A stretch of DNA of 64,000 bases. Source: Coniella vitis (lineage: Eukaryota; Ascomycota; Sordariomycetes; Diaporthales; Schizoparmaceae). Made by a program: the position numbers and the translations under genes. This document shows positions 50,001 through 61,065 of the stretch, in pieces. The notes under the pieces are model-generated. The model worked only from the letters and a program-made list of their open reading frames with translations, was not told where the DNA came from and made no database searches. The first letter of the stretch is position 1, and the number at the start of each line of letters is the position of its first letter. The stretch lies in assembly GCA_011317545.1 (NCBI GenBank), contig WUJK01000010.1:1984001-2048000 (forward strand), read 5' to 3'.

Positions 50001-50575
50001 GTTGTGATGTGGATGGGCAGGGGAGGAGCGGGCATGGCAATGGGGAGGGGGTTGGAGAGAATGGCGATCGGATGGATGTGGGCAAGAGTGGTTACGAGCG
50101 GTTCCGCGAATGGGCTTCTTTATGGCCTGTTTCGGGCAATGCAGAGGCTTCAAGCCAACAACATCCACATCACCCCCAACATAACCACCACCACCACCAC
50201 CACCAGCAGTCTCATCACCATTCACAGACACAACAACAACAACAGCAGCAGCAGCAGCACGACGACGAAGGGAGGCATATCCCCGCGCACGGCAGAGGGA
50301 CCCCGTCGTTGGCGTTTGCGACCATGCGCACGCCGCCGTTTTATAATGTCCCTTCGTCGAGCATGGACCGGGGATCCTCGTGGATGCCAAACGGAGGCGG
50401 TGGCGGCGGCGGTGGCAGTAGCAGTCTTATGGAACATAGCCCCGAGTCTTCTAGATGGCTCACCATGGTGGATCCCACGGGCTTGGGGATTGGGCCTGAA
50501 CAGTTGGAGGATTTGGGTCTGTTTGGGGGCTTTCCTGAGTTGGGGGCTTTGGATGGATGGCCTGGGGCCTCGTGA
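47041..50575 (+). CDS. Zn2Cys6 fungal-specific transcription factor, 1093 aa, four exons
   Basis: Exons are 47041-47929, 48003-48837, 48930-49100 and 49189-50575, with intron phases 1, 2, 2. A Gln/Asn/Ser/His-rich N-terminus leads to a basic PKRRR stretch and the zinc cluster with C120, C123, C130, C136, C139 and C146 (spacing C2C6C5C2C6). A Gly/Ala-rich linker follows, then the fungal-specific middle homology region from about ILEYWRATQLQSPKQLVQS through WWTAYTVERRVSVLHGRPASI to the TM-like helices (HLLHTLHATTGLARSSYTEFSSCRAALLVMLAQS). The C-terminal tail has His9-like and Gln9 tracts and a poly-Gly run, as in activation regions. It is a nuclear DNA-binding regulator with unknown targets. 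The divergent aldo/keto reductase is an obvious candidate. Confidence 0.93.
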
Positions 50576-51528
50576 TATTGTTGTTGAGTGACAAATGGGG
50601 GATTGGGGAAAAGAAGGATGGACAAGGCGTTGGTGTGTATGGGATCTTGATACTGGGAAACTACCGAGGAAAACTTGTACAGTCTCGCTCAAGGCAATGA
50701 AAGGAGGTACCTATCTTCTACACCAGTGCTGATTAGCATGGCATATTCCGAAGACAGGACGTCATTCACGGCTCATCAACGATATAAAATCATTAGTAGC
50801 GAATCGACTCGGCTGTGTTATCCGGTAATAAACACTGCACAATGGGTTCTGCAATACAAATGGCCGGATACGCACCTATTGCAATCACTCATCGCACGCT
50901 GCCCATATCCCCGTCACCACAAACGGGATGGACCTAACGGACCGGATTGGAACCGGCATCTCGCATACGATTTCACATCGTAACGTAGAGTGGAGCCGGA
51001 CCGGCCTCTGAGTCGTGCTGTGTAGCATGCATGTTATGCTGGAGCTCGGTCACTCGGTGCCAGACCCTTACTGTGATGGCGATTGGATGGACAGATGCGA
51101 TATACTAATGCGACTGTTGTGAATCTACGTGTACTATGTATTTTCTACGACAAGGCCTGCCACGGTGATAAATGACAAGCCAGATATAAAATAGATGTCT
51201 GTTATTAAACGTCCACGGACCGTGATTATACGTGCTTGACACTCCGGCATCCGGATGTTTTTGCCGGAGAAGCTGATTGGATTCATCTGTTGAGACCTAC
51301 ATTCCAAACACTGATATACGCCCCATTGGTACTCTTTTGTATAGCAGACAGTATTTAAGTCTTTTTGGTAACAGACAAGACAGGCACGCTATCACCAGCG
51401 CAATCTATCAAACGCCTGCTCAAACACAACACAACACAACCCCGATTTGGACCAAGACAACCATCCTTTCCACGCCTACAAACAGTACTTATATTCACAC
51501 AACAACAATAACAACAACAACAACAATA
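50576..51528. other. Intergenic region upstream of the HAD gene
   Basis: About 950 bp, AT-rich around 51100-51240. The last 40 bases before the HAD ATG are an imperfect (CAA/AAC)n leader (51497-51528). No gene is seen. Confidence 0.55.
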
Positions 51529-52398
51529 ATGCCCATCCCAGCATCCAAACACGTCGTCTTTGACGTCGTCGGCACCCTCGTCTCCTACACCCACCTCTTC
51601 ACAGCCCTCGAGACCCGCCTCGGGCCCAAACTGGCCGCCCACGCCATCAAGCCCCAGCTGCTCGGCATGTGCTGGATCGAGGCCGCGGAGCGCGAGTACA
51701 CCTACCTCTCCCTCTCCGGGCGCGGGTACCAGCCCTTTATCGAGGTCTTTGCCGCGCTGTTCCACCGCATGCTGCTCTTTGCCGGCGTGCCGCAGTCGGA
51801 GCTGCGCCGCGTGGCGAGCGACGCGGATGTGGCGTGGCTGGTGGCCGAGTGGAAGAAGCTCACGCTGCGCGAGGGGGCCAGGGAGTGTGTGGAGACGCTG
51901 CGGGCGAACGGGTTCGAGGTGTGGTGTTTTACGGCGGGCGATGCGCAGCGCGTGAGGGGCTACTTTGCACTGGCGGGCGTGGATATGCCCGAGGCGAATG
52001 TGGTGAGTTGTGATGTGGATGGGGTGGCCAAGCCCGATCCCAGAGCGTACAAGCCGTTGCTGGCGCGGTTGGAGGAAAAGGAGGGCAACGGCAAGAAGCC
52101 GTGGTTTGCGGCGGCGCATATGTGGGATGTGTCGACAGCAAGGGCGGTTGGGTGAGTCCTGAACATTTTCCCATCTTCTTTTTTTCTTTTCTTTTCTTCT
52201 TTTTGGCTCCCCTTCTTTTTCTCTTCTCCGTTGCACGTCAAGTTGATTGAGTGCCAATGCTAACATCGAATCAGATATCATGGTGCCTATTCTACTATTC
52301 TCGAGGGCGAAGCATTGCATAATATCTTTGGGGAGCTCGATGTTGTGGCTCCCACACTGCCAGAGATGGCGGATGCGATTGTAGCGGCTACAGAGTAG
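51529..52398 (+). CDS. HAD-superfamily hydrolase (haloacid dehalogenase type II-like), 248 aa
   Basis: Exons are 51529-52151 and 52275-52398, with a T-rich 123 bp intron in phase 2 (GTGAGT to TCAG). Motif I is VFDVVGTLVS with D12 as the expected nucleophile. Motif II is CFTAGD, motif III KPDPRAY, and the motif IV region FAAAHMWDVSTARAVGYHGAY. The layout is that of the (S)-2-haloacid dehalogenase-like subfamily, in which an aspartyl ester intermediate is formed. The aromatic residue usual in the FDxYGT motif is Val here, and the usual SNG of motif II is TAG, so the true substrate may not be a haloacid. There is no targeting signal. The start is the first ATG after a CAA-repeat leader. Confidence 0.87.
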
Positions 52399-53065
52399 TT
52401 TTGGTCTTTGAGTGCTATCAACCTGATGAGATTATTCATTTTATTTTGTTCGTTTTCAAGATGACTATATCCCGTCGTCGTCAAGAACCATATACTTGTA
52501 AATGAAGGCATTCGCCAAGACTAGACAAGCCAAATTGGCCAACATGTTTTACCTCAAATTCGAGCACTATCATAGCAAAGTAGGATACTATGGACAGTCC
52601 AGAATACAACCCAGCGGTGGCAACCCAAAATTCACCGGCCCGGTCTTGTTTCTGAGTGGACTTGATGCCAAGTGGACCGGATAGCAAAACCTTCTTCCGA
52701 GTCAAGCCCACCGCACCAGGGCGGACGGGTCACCACGACTCCGCTCTCGCCTCTGATAAGCCCATGTGCATGCTTCGCTCGGTACTTGTACACTGCGGAC
52801 GCGGGCCGGAGGAGACCATGCTGTTCTCCACATGGTCGCTTCTCCAGGGTCCTCTTGCTGTGCCGGAGGAAGGCCGGCGGGCGGAGACACACGCGTTATT
52901 GGTGTTTTGGCCCAGGAGCATGAGCGAGCGAGCGAGATAGTTTATCTGCTGGAGATTTCACAGGTTGAGAGGAGACATATTTACAACACCAGCCTGAAAG
53001 TTCAACTCGATGAGAACGAGGACATCCGATCTTTGTCTCACTCAAAGAGTCCGGCTTAACACGCA

Positions 53066-53153
<88 letters not shown>

Positions 53154-53194
53154 CTCTCTCTCTTCCTCTATCTCACCCACATAAAACACGAAAC
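52399..53194. other. Intergenic region with a long CT tract
   Basis: This is the 3' flank of the HAD gene and the promoter or leader of the FAD oxidoreductase. A perfect CT run (53068-53149) ends 45 bp before that ATG. No gene is seen. Confidence 0.6.
53068..53149. repeat. (CT)n microsatellite, 82 bp, in the leader of the FAD oxidoreductase
   Basis: The tract is 41 perfect CT units followed by more pyrimidine-rich sequence up to about 53173. It lies directly upstream of the ATG at 53195, so it is probably within the promoter or 5' leader. Confidence 0.97.
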
Positions 53195-54831
53195 ATGGCG
53201 CCCTCTCCCCTCCCCGTCGCCAACTCCCTCCAGCCCTTTTGGCGCACAGATCTGCACCCCCTCGACAACCACAGAAGCACGCCCCAACTTCCCTCCCACG
53301 TCGATATTGCCGTCATCGGCGCAGGCTACGCCGGCGCGTCGGTCGTCTACCACATCCAGAGACTCTGCAAGGACCAAGGGATCCCGCTGCCCTCTATAGC
53401 CATCCTCGAAGCGCGCGAGGCTTGTTCAGGTGCTACAGGTCGTAATGGTGAGTAGTAGTAGTAGTAGTAGTCTTTCTCCATGCGTATATAAAGAAGACCA
53501 AATGGTTTGGGGGGGTTTTTTTTTTGGTGGTTATTATTATTATTATTATTATTGGTTTTGGTTTTATTTCCACCAACACAAAACTTCCTAGGCGGCCACC
53601 TCAAACCAGACCCCTACAACCGTCCCGCCTCCCTCGCCGTATCGCACGGCGTCGAGCTCGCCGCAGAGTGCGCCGCCTTCGAAGCCGAGACGCTGAGCGC
53701 AGTCAAGGCGGTGGTGGAGGAGGAGGGCATCGACTGCGACTTTGTCCTCACCCGCGCGGTGGACGCCCTCATGACGGACGCCATCCACGAGCGCATGAAG
53801 GCCGGCGCAGAGCTCTTGCGCAAAGCGGGCGTCGTCGCCGCCATGAAGGACGTCTTCTACGAAGGCGACGCGGCCAAGGCGCAGCAGCTGTCGGATGTCA
53901 AGGGCGTCAAGGCGTGCATGAGCTACTCGGCCGGGCACCTGTGGCCGTACAAGCTGATCTTGGCGCTGCTGCAAAAGGCTGTGGATGCCGGCGTCAACTT
54001 GCAGACCACCACGCCCGTTGTGCGTGTTTCGGATCGTGTGGACGCGGAAGGGTACTATGAGGTCGTGACCAAGGAGAGGGGAAGTGTGCGTGCGAAGAAG
54101 GTCGTGTATGCGACGAACGCGTACACGTCGTCGATTTTGCCCGAGTTTGCCGACAAGATTGTCCCCGTCAAGGGAATCTGCAGCCATATTGTTGTTCCGG
54201 ACGACAGGAAGCCCGCGCCGATGCTGCCGCATAGCTACATTATGCGGTGGTCGCCTACGGAATACGAGTATTTGATTCCAAGGACGGATGGAAGTATCAT
54301 TGTGGGCGGAGCAAGGTCCAAGTACTACTCTGCGCTCGACAGCTGGTACAACAATGTGGAGGACGATAAGTTGATCACGGTGGGAAATGCCCATCGCCAT
54401 TTTGATGGTTATATGCAAAAGAACTTTCGGGGGTGGGAGAACTCGGGGGCGTATACCAAGAGTGTTTGGACAGGAAGTGAGTGTTCATCTAGCCCTCTTG
54501 GAGTATTGTCGTTCCGCATGAAAGAAACAAGTCGAATTTGCTAACCACTTGATATGGAAAAGTCATGGGTTACTCGACAGACAGCTGCCCCTGGATCGGA
54601 GCCCTGCCCAGTCGACCCAACCAGTACGTCGTCGCTGGCTTCACAGGCCACGGCATGCCCCAGGTCTTTCTCTCGGCCAAGGGCATCGCCAAAATGGCCG
54701 TCAGCGGCGCCAGTTTCAAAGAGACTGGCATTCCCAGGATATACCAGGTCACGCCAGAGCGCTTGGCCAGCAAAAAGAACACCATCATGGAGGGCTGGGC
54801 TGCGCACACGTCGTCTCACTCGAAATTGTAA
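53195..54831 (+). CDS. FAD-dependent oxidoreductase (DAO family), 468 aa, three exons
   Basis: Exons are 53195-53447, 53592-54476 and 54563-54831, with all intron phases 1. The Rossmann FAD motif is DIAVIGAGYAGASVVYHI (G42, G44, G47), followed by EAREACSGATGRNGGHL, the typical DAO/sarcosine-oxidase-like start. The C-terminus has WTGIMGYSTDSCPWIGALP and YVVAGFTGHGMPQVFLSAKGIA, which closes the FAD site. Such enzymes oxidise secondary or N-methyl amino acids or amines to an imine with H2O2 release. The substrate is not predictable. There is no signal peptide. Intron 1 contains (AGT)7, a G/T-rich run and a (TTA)n tract. Confidence 0.92.
53451..53471. repeat. (AGT)7 in intron 1 of the FAD oxidoreductase
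   Basis: Seven perfect units begin within the splice donor region (G|GTGAGT followed by AGT copies). Confidence 0.95.
53531..53553. repeat. (TTA)n in intron 1 of the FAD oxidoreductase
   Basis: Twenty-three bases of perfect TTA repeat lie in the same intron as the (AGT)7 tract. Confidence 0.95.
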
Positions 54832-56031
54832 GATATCGAATGAACCAGGGGCCAACAGCAAAATGCATACTGGAAATGATGAATAGCGTCTGGCCATGAA
54901 GATCACGTTTCTGTTAGGATGTTAAGCATACTATTTTGGGCGAGTCAAACGAGGCGGCTCCCTGGGTTGGCGCCGTAGCATCACAATATAGACTCAATTA
55001 ATCAACAATCCACAACCGTATTTGTCCTCAAACTACCAGAAGATAGAACTATAAAACTCAGAGCGGAACCTGGTTCTAGACGATCAGGTGAACCCTCATC
55101 GACGTCGGGTATTAGTGGGAACGGCAGAAGTAGTATCCAAGACTTCAACAGACGATTGAATAAGGCAACTGAAACAGTATAAATCACTAACTCAACATCC
55201 TGTTGAAAAGCTTCATTATGTCGGTATTTTTATCGGTTATAAACTCGATTTTATTGTTGTTCAATGAACGTCTACTGTTCATCAAGCCACTTCTATATAT
55301 AATCAATAGCAGTCATTACAAACTGCACCGCCGATATCGACTTGGTCAAATTCGAATACTATTCGAGCAAAACGTAGGGAGTAATTCTTAGTATCCAATT
55401 TCCTACCAATATTGCAAATAAGGGAAAACACATGCCAGTATACAACCACATTGATCTTACATCTACACAGTCTATGCTAACTGACAAGACCCTTTCTTCA
55501 TAACACTGCATTCGTCTTGAATTTGGTCATCTCACCCTTTTCGCGGGCTTTATTCTTCATTTTGCGATCATCAGCCACCCGAGTGCTGGTGTTGTCTGTA
55601 TCCAGATGTTGTCCAGCATCTTTGATCATCTCAAAATTGAGAACGCGGAGACATTATCAAACATCTCACTTGCTTTCTGTTTAACGCTCAATTCCTCGAC
55701 AAAGCCAGACGATGATTATATATGGTGCTGAAGATAATCGGTAATGAGCTCCGTATCTGCAGCAAACATGTCTCGGTTTCACTCACATGAAGCCGCCATT
55801 CCAGGTATCGATGTGATTGGGTAACAATCTTGGGTATTCGAATTTTGCAAGAGCAGAAGAGAAGAGTACCATCACGGTCGTCAACAATACTCAAAACCTC
55901 ACAAACTCAGCACCAGTGCCCGAAGCACCCCGTCAAAAACCTCACAATTCCAAGATCACCACTTTTCATAGATCATGATGTTTCCCTTCCATCAATCTTC
56001 CAGATTGCCCGCGTCATCCACATGAATCAAT
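54832..56031. other. Convergent intergenic region with coding-like debris
   Basis: This is 1.2 kb between the FAD oxidoreductase (+) and the isoaspartate methyltransferase-like gene (-). It includes an open fragment at 54979-55182 (listed separately) and a minus-strand open stretch at 55688-55894 of protein-like composition but without an ATG. Confidence 0.45.
54979..55182 (+). pseudogene. Orphan coding-like fragment without a start
   Basis: This is a 67-codon open frame between a TAG and a TAA. It encodes a hydrophilic stretch (STTVFVLKLPEDRTIKLRAEPG then a Ser/Gly/Arg-rich part and QDFNRRLNKATETV). It has no ATG. The amino-acid mix is unlike random non-coding frames, so it may be a relic of a lost gene. 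No family is recognised. Confidence 0.25.
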
Positions 56032-56996
56032 CTAGCGCGCCCCAGGCCCGTCCGTCAACGGCACATAGCGCACAGCAAATAACCTCTTCTTCTCCACCTT
56101 GCCGTTCTCATCTTTATCAACCGCCCAAATGTGCTGGCCCCTACGGCCATCATAATCCTCATCGTCCCCATCGCCCTCATCTTGCACAGGGATAAACATC
56201 CTCCCCGGCGCCCGCAACTGCTCAACCAGCTCAGGATGCAGCGTCACGGCCGCCGCACCCACATGAATCACGTCCCAGCCTTTACCCTTGCGTGCCACCG
56301 TACTCGCCTCGTCACTTCGCAGATCCTCATCTGGCTCAATCCACCCTTTCCGCCCGTCCCCAACGCGAAACTTGACCCGTCCCGAGTCCAGAAGCGCAGT
56401 GCCCTCGGCCGATTTGCGCATGTTGGCCTCGGCGAGGTCGCGCAGCTCCGGGATGTGCTCCACCCCTAGCACGGTACCCTGGGGACCGACCAGCTCGGCC
56501 ATGACGTGCGTGAGGTAGCCGGAGCCGGAGCCAATATCAAGGACGCGCGGCGCCGGGTTGCGGGTCGAGGGAAGCAGGTAGGTGAGCAGGTTCTCGACGG
56601 CGCTGGCGTGCATGTGCGGGGCGCTGATGGTGGCCGCGTGGCCGATGGACTGCGGCGAGTCTGCGTAGGGCGACCGCGGGGCATACTGAGCGCGGTCGAC
56701 CTTGGGTATTTGTGTTATTCATTGTGGCTCAGGTTGAGTGTATGGGTTGATTCTTGATGTAGGCTAAACAGATGAGAGAGAAAATGTCAAAAGGAAATAG
56801 CAATAGAAGGTGCAGGAAACAGCATCAACGGTGGCCAATATCAAGGCCAAAGTCACAGAGGCACGCCAAAGACAAAACAACTTTGCCAAGTCACCTTTAG
56901 AAACGCATCGCGCACGCGCTCATCCGTGATGAACTGGTTGCGCCACAAATTCTGGATGAGCTCGTCGTTGGACGCGCCCGAGCTCCTCCACGCCAT
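56032..56996 (-). CDS. Protein-L-isoaspartate O-methyltransferase-like, 256 aa, two exons
   Basis: Minus-strand exons are 56996-56895 and 56700-56032, with a 194 bp phase-0 intron (GTGACT to CAAG). The start MAWRSSGASNDELIQNLWRN...ERVRDAFLKVDRAQY, then SIGHAATISAPHMHA and SAM motif I RVLDIGSGSGYLTHVMAEL (motif at 87-95) are diagnostic of the PCMT family. The enzyme uses S-adenosylmethionine to methylate L-isoaspartyl residues in aged proteins, which allows their repair to L-Asp. It is likely cytosolic. The C-terminal half carries an acidic insertion (DEGDGDDEDYDG), and the protein is slightly longer than the roughly 225-residue animal enzyme. The frame is open upstream of the chosen ATG but starts there only with GTG. 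Confidence 0.93.
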
Positions 56997-58439
56997 GGTA
57001 GAACGAGAGCGGGAGGGCGAGCAATGCGAATCCTGAAGGCCAAACGAGGAGCGCTGCAGCGGAGTTGGAATACAGGCGAGGATGCGTCGAAGCGAATGCT
57101 CCAGGCGCGCCACGGTGATCGTTGATGGTAGCGGCGATGTTGTCGTGGGTAATATATGAAGCCAAACTGGGCGCCAGCGTCTGATGGATGGTGCTGTGGA
57201 TGGATGCGAATGGCGAGGTGGCTATCAATCGATTGTGGCGTTTATGAAAGCAGTTGATGAGAGATGAGGTTCAGATGACTTAATGTGATTGTTAAAGGTA
57301 CAACAAGCACGTAGGCCTGGCTGTTTCCCCGCCTGCAGTCCGCCAAGGCTGAGAATCCAGGGTTAGGGCTCTATGCTGCTTTGGATATCGGTTTTGCAAA
57401 CTAAACAACGACAATCGAAGAATTGAAGACCGAATTTGTCTAACCCACAGTTTCTATTACAGGTATCGTGCTCCTGAAAAGAACCAGCATTTCCTTCTGT
57501 TCAGCACGATGCTCATAATCCTGTCAAGAACAAATATCAAAATTGATAAAATGTGCTCGTGTAACCGTGACTAACGTATCACCAGATTACAAATAGAAGA
57601 TATATATTTAAGTCGACTACAAAGCAAATATTATCTGATTGTGCAAGTAATACCGAGGTGAATAACATAGTAATGGGATAGAATATACAACTAAGTTATT
57701 TAATAATATAAATCTTTTGTTTTTTCAATTGATCATACTTCTAACCTCCACTAGCCGGTAGAATATTATTCAAGAGCGGTACTCGTTCTCTCACTCGCTT
57801 TCGTCCCAGCTTTCATACTCTTAACTTCTTTTGCTTTCATCTCTTATACTTTTTTGTCATTCTGTAATGAGTTACAGACCTTAAGTGTCCTACTGACGAG
57901 CGATCACAAAAGGGCAGAATTTGTCGCTTCTGTGGTTGAGAATCTCGTACCTCTTTGTAATGGAGACAATGAGTATCTAGCGCAATTAGAAGTTTCTGTC
58001 GTCAAAGGACTTGTAGGTCCAGTCTCGTGTAGTGTATTGAGACTCATTCAGCATCACCAAAGAGAACGAAAGAAGTCTGGGACTCTAAAGAGAGCTAGGA
58101 TGAGCGATGATAATGCGAATGATGGAGGTGAAAGAGAATCGAAGTCTGGGAGATATCCGATATGAAGAACCTGGCATTAGTCCGTATCGCATTCCTGCGT
58201 GAGATGTATATGACTTGAAAATCTTCGATTATAGTTACAGCCAATTTCTATCTCCTCTTTTTCTGTCCCATTGGTTCAATTGAGCTATTCTCCCCGGAGT
58301 CACTGACCAAAACTTCTTCCACCCACCTGATATCTCGGTTAAGTTAGTATTGTCCTTCAACCCCAGCATCGCATCAATATCATGGCATTTGCGGTCTACT
58401 GCGAGGTCGGCGAAAAGACCTTGTATTACCTTAATCCTC
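56997..58439. other. AT-rich intergenic region
   Basis: This region holds the promoter of the methyltransferase-like gene on the left, then increasingly AT-rich DNA (about 57480-57760). An open fragment without ATG at 57854-58165 is listed separately. The part beyond 58200 is the 3' flank of the broken NACHT gene. Confidence 0.5.
57854..58165 (+). pseudogene. Orphan coding-like fragment, 103 codons, no ATG start
   Basis: The open frame encodes NELQTLSVLLTSDHKR... with an amphipathic helix-like part and a charged tail (KKSGTLKRARMSDD...). It begins with TTG at best and lies in AT-rich DNA. It could be the 3' exon of a small gene or a relic. I do not recognise it. Confidence 0.25.
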
Positions 58440-60153
58440 ATGGAAGTTGATGATCGCCTCTTGCGGATTGTTTCTGGCCAGCCAGGTTGCCGAATGCTTC
58501 AATGCCCCATGAAGGATCTTTGGGTGTTTCAATGCTAGCGCCGGCCTTGGTAAATGCTTCAAGTGCTATGAGATAGCCTTGAAAGCAATCGGAGCTGAGG
58601 AAATTGGATAGTGCAATCTGCAGGAAGTGGGAGAAAACAGTATGTGAGCCTAAACGTCCCGGCAGAAGTGGCGCATTAGGATCGGCTCCATATGAGAGCA
58701 AAACAGCGAATATGTTGTTAGTCAGTGTTTCGTCCCATCTCCTCGCGGGCAACATGCAAGGACCAGATAGAATATTGAAGACAGCCATAACGATGCGGGA
58801 GAATGCGACCCAAGGAGAGGCTCCGTCATTCGCAGGACCAGTGCCGTCCGGTACCACGTTGGGGTCATACCCTTTATCAAGGATTATCGGAAGAACTCCT
58901 GCGATAGGCGCTGGGCTCTCGCCGATGTTTAGCGACATAGCTGTTAGTGCTGAGAATAGTGGTGATTCGTCAAATAGCTTGAAAAAGTTGGGGTTCTTAT
59001 CCAGTTGCAAGGTGATGAAAGGGACCAGGTCGTGGTGCACTAACTCTTCACAGAACGGAAGCCTTGGGTTCACAATCTCGATGAGTGCGAAGGGTAATGT
59101 GCCCCAAACGGATCATTTTGGCCACTGAGAATTCGTAGTCGTGAAGCAGTGAGAATATGTTAGCGTTGGAATCTCCTGATCTCGCCGCCTCCGACGCATA
59201 GATCAATGCGTGGTTGAGATGGGCTATGAAAGGACCACTATTCTGGCCTGGCCCGACCCTCGAGATGCCAGCGACAAGGTAGTGATCCATCTTGGTTGTT
59301 TTGAAGAAACCCAGGTAAGCAGCGGCAATTGATAAAAAGCCATTATGGCCGTGGGCAAGTTGTCGACCGAGCCACTCTCCCATATCTTTGCTAAGCACAA
59401 AATCGCGGACTGTTAGGTGAAGAAACTCAAAGTTGCTGTTGACCAGTTTCAAGAGGCCACTAGTCTTTTCTGTAATGCTTCGGATCGTTTCTAATCTCCG
59501 AGCCTCTAGCTCTTGTGGAGATGCGGCGTCGATAGTAATCTTCGTGGCACGACCTGGCGAGATGAGTTCCCTCTCAAAGTTCCAATAAACATTGACATGC
59601 AGAGGCTCGAGGGCATGAGCCGCCGCTTGTAGAATACCTACCATCTATGCTTGGGCACTTGGATGACCCTTTTCCAAGGTATGTTGGAATAGAGGATGAA
59701 GCTGTGTTGACAGTTCGCTCAGGCGTTTGACCAGGTCTGAATGGTATTGCCTGCTTGAGCAGGAGCCCACCTCGCAGGACAAATAATTAGCAGGACGATG
59801 ACTGCATGCTGGCGGCAGATTTCAAAGAGCAGCGATCGCAGTAGTCCTTGCCATGACTTTTGCATTGGGGTGCCCGTTATCCAGAAAAAGTGGCTTGCTG
59901 TAGCCAGAGCGCATGATTCTCCTGCCCAAGACGTCAAGAGCTCAAGCGTTTGAGGCTGATTTACGATGAATTTCATAAAAGTGCTCTTGCCAGAGCCCGG
60001 CTTGCCAGCGATCCAAAAGATGCCGTCGCCGTTCTGAAGCCAGTCAGATAGGTGGGAGTCGAAGGCCCATTGAAAGGTATCGTTATGGGCCTGTCGAACG
60101 GACCTTTCGCGGATGGGCCGATTGTCATAGTTTAGACTAGCAAGATTGAGTCT
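58440..60153 (-). pseudogene. Broken NACHT/NLR-like gene (P-loop plus degenerate C-terminal part)
   Basis: Reading the minus strand, frame A (60153 down to about 59735) encodes the usual NLR block: LNLASLNYDNRPIRERSVRQAH, then FQWAF..WLQNGDGIFWIAGKPGSGKSTFMKF with an intact Walker A, and LLRSLLFEICRQ...ICPARW. At about 59735 the frame changes and the sequence jumps to the segment DLVKRLSELSTQLHPLFQHTLE, which in intact relatives lies some 150 or more residues after the P-loop. The Walker B region is therefore missing. A TAG at 59647-59645 interrupts the next part. Another frame change follows near 59150, then a TGA at 59115-59113, then a part with GADPN ankyrin-like units. The N-terminus upstream of 60153 is absent and runs into AT-rich DNA. 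Intact relatives act in non-self recognition. This copy is almost certainly dead, though unseen short introns could explain one of the frame changes. Confidence 0.7.
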
Positions 60154-61065
60154 CTAATAGACTGATCGCTAGATGAGATATATCTGCCCCATTGGTAAGG
60201 AGTAGTATGTGACGGCTCATGATAAGGGGCTGAGAATCGGATGTGGTACACATTTATAGTATATGGCAAGAATAAATATGAAGGTGGAAGAAAGCACTTG
60301 AAATCATACTTGTTAGATATAGTTTATAATAAGTAGTAAGCGTATAGCAAGTCATATTAAAAACTGCAACTTTGTATTCAAAAACAAACTAAGTTAACAA
60401 AAGAAATTTATATCTTTTACGCTTCTATTTAATGATAGTATTATATTGATTAATATTAATATAATATAAAGATTTGATTATATAAAATAATATTGATGAA
60501 TAATAGCCAATTATAATACTTTATATAATATATATATTTTATTTATTTTTTTAAATCTAATATTTTTATATAAAATTAATTTATTATTTCGAGAATAGAT
60601 TATAAGTAAAGTTATATGAACTGTTAACAAAAGTATTAACTTGAGAAACTTGTAAATATATAGTTATTTATTCTTTCTAAAATAATGCTAAATTCTATAT
60701 TCTTTAATATTAAGCATAGTAACATAGAAAGATAATAAAGTTAGATATCTACATGGGGATACTACACCGGATGTGATTGATACAAAACATGCTACTAAAG
60801 TATTCAACCCAAATAGGATAGTCAAGCAAATCAAATGCCACAGCGTATATAATTGCTAATAAGAAAAAGGTTACTGAAGTTGGGCGGTTGACAGTGAATG
60901 AAACTGTGTCGTTGGCGCGGATTTGTACGCACAGGGCCTGCGAGGTTGTCGTGTTACCCGCGCGCTTACACGTCCACACCTACCAGAGACACTTCAGCTC
61001 CGTGTCCTCCATTTCTCGTAGTAAACCTGCGAGCCGGGGGCGCCTTGCAACACAGCGATTCGGTC
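60154..61065. other. AT-rich block between NACHT relic and kinase gene
   Basis: Lines 60421-60480 and 60481-60540 contain 8 and 6 G/C bases out of 60. This extreme composition is typical of RIP-mutated or degenerate repeats in ascomycetes. The right end holds the kinase promoter. No gene survives here. Confidence 0.6.
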
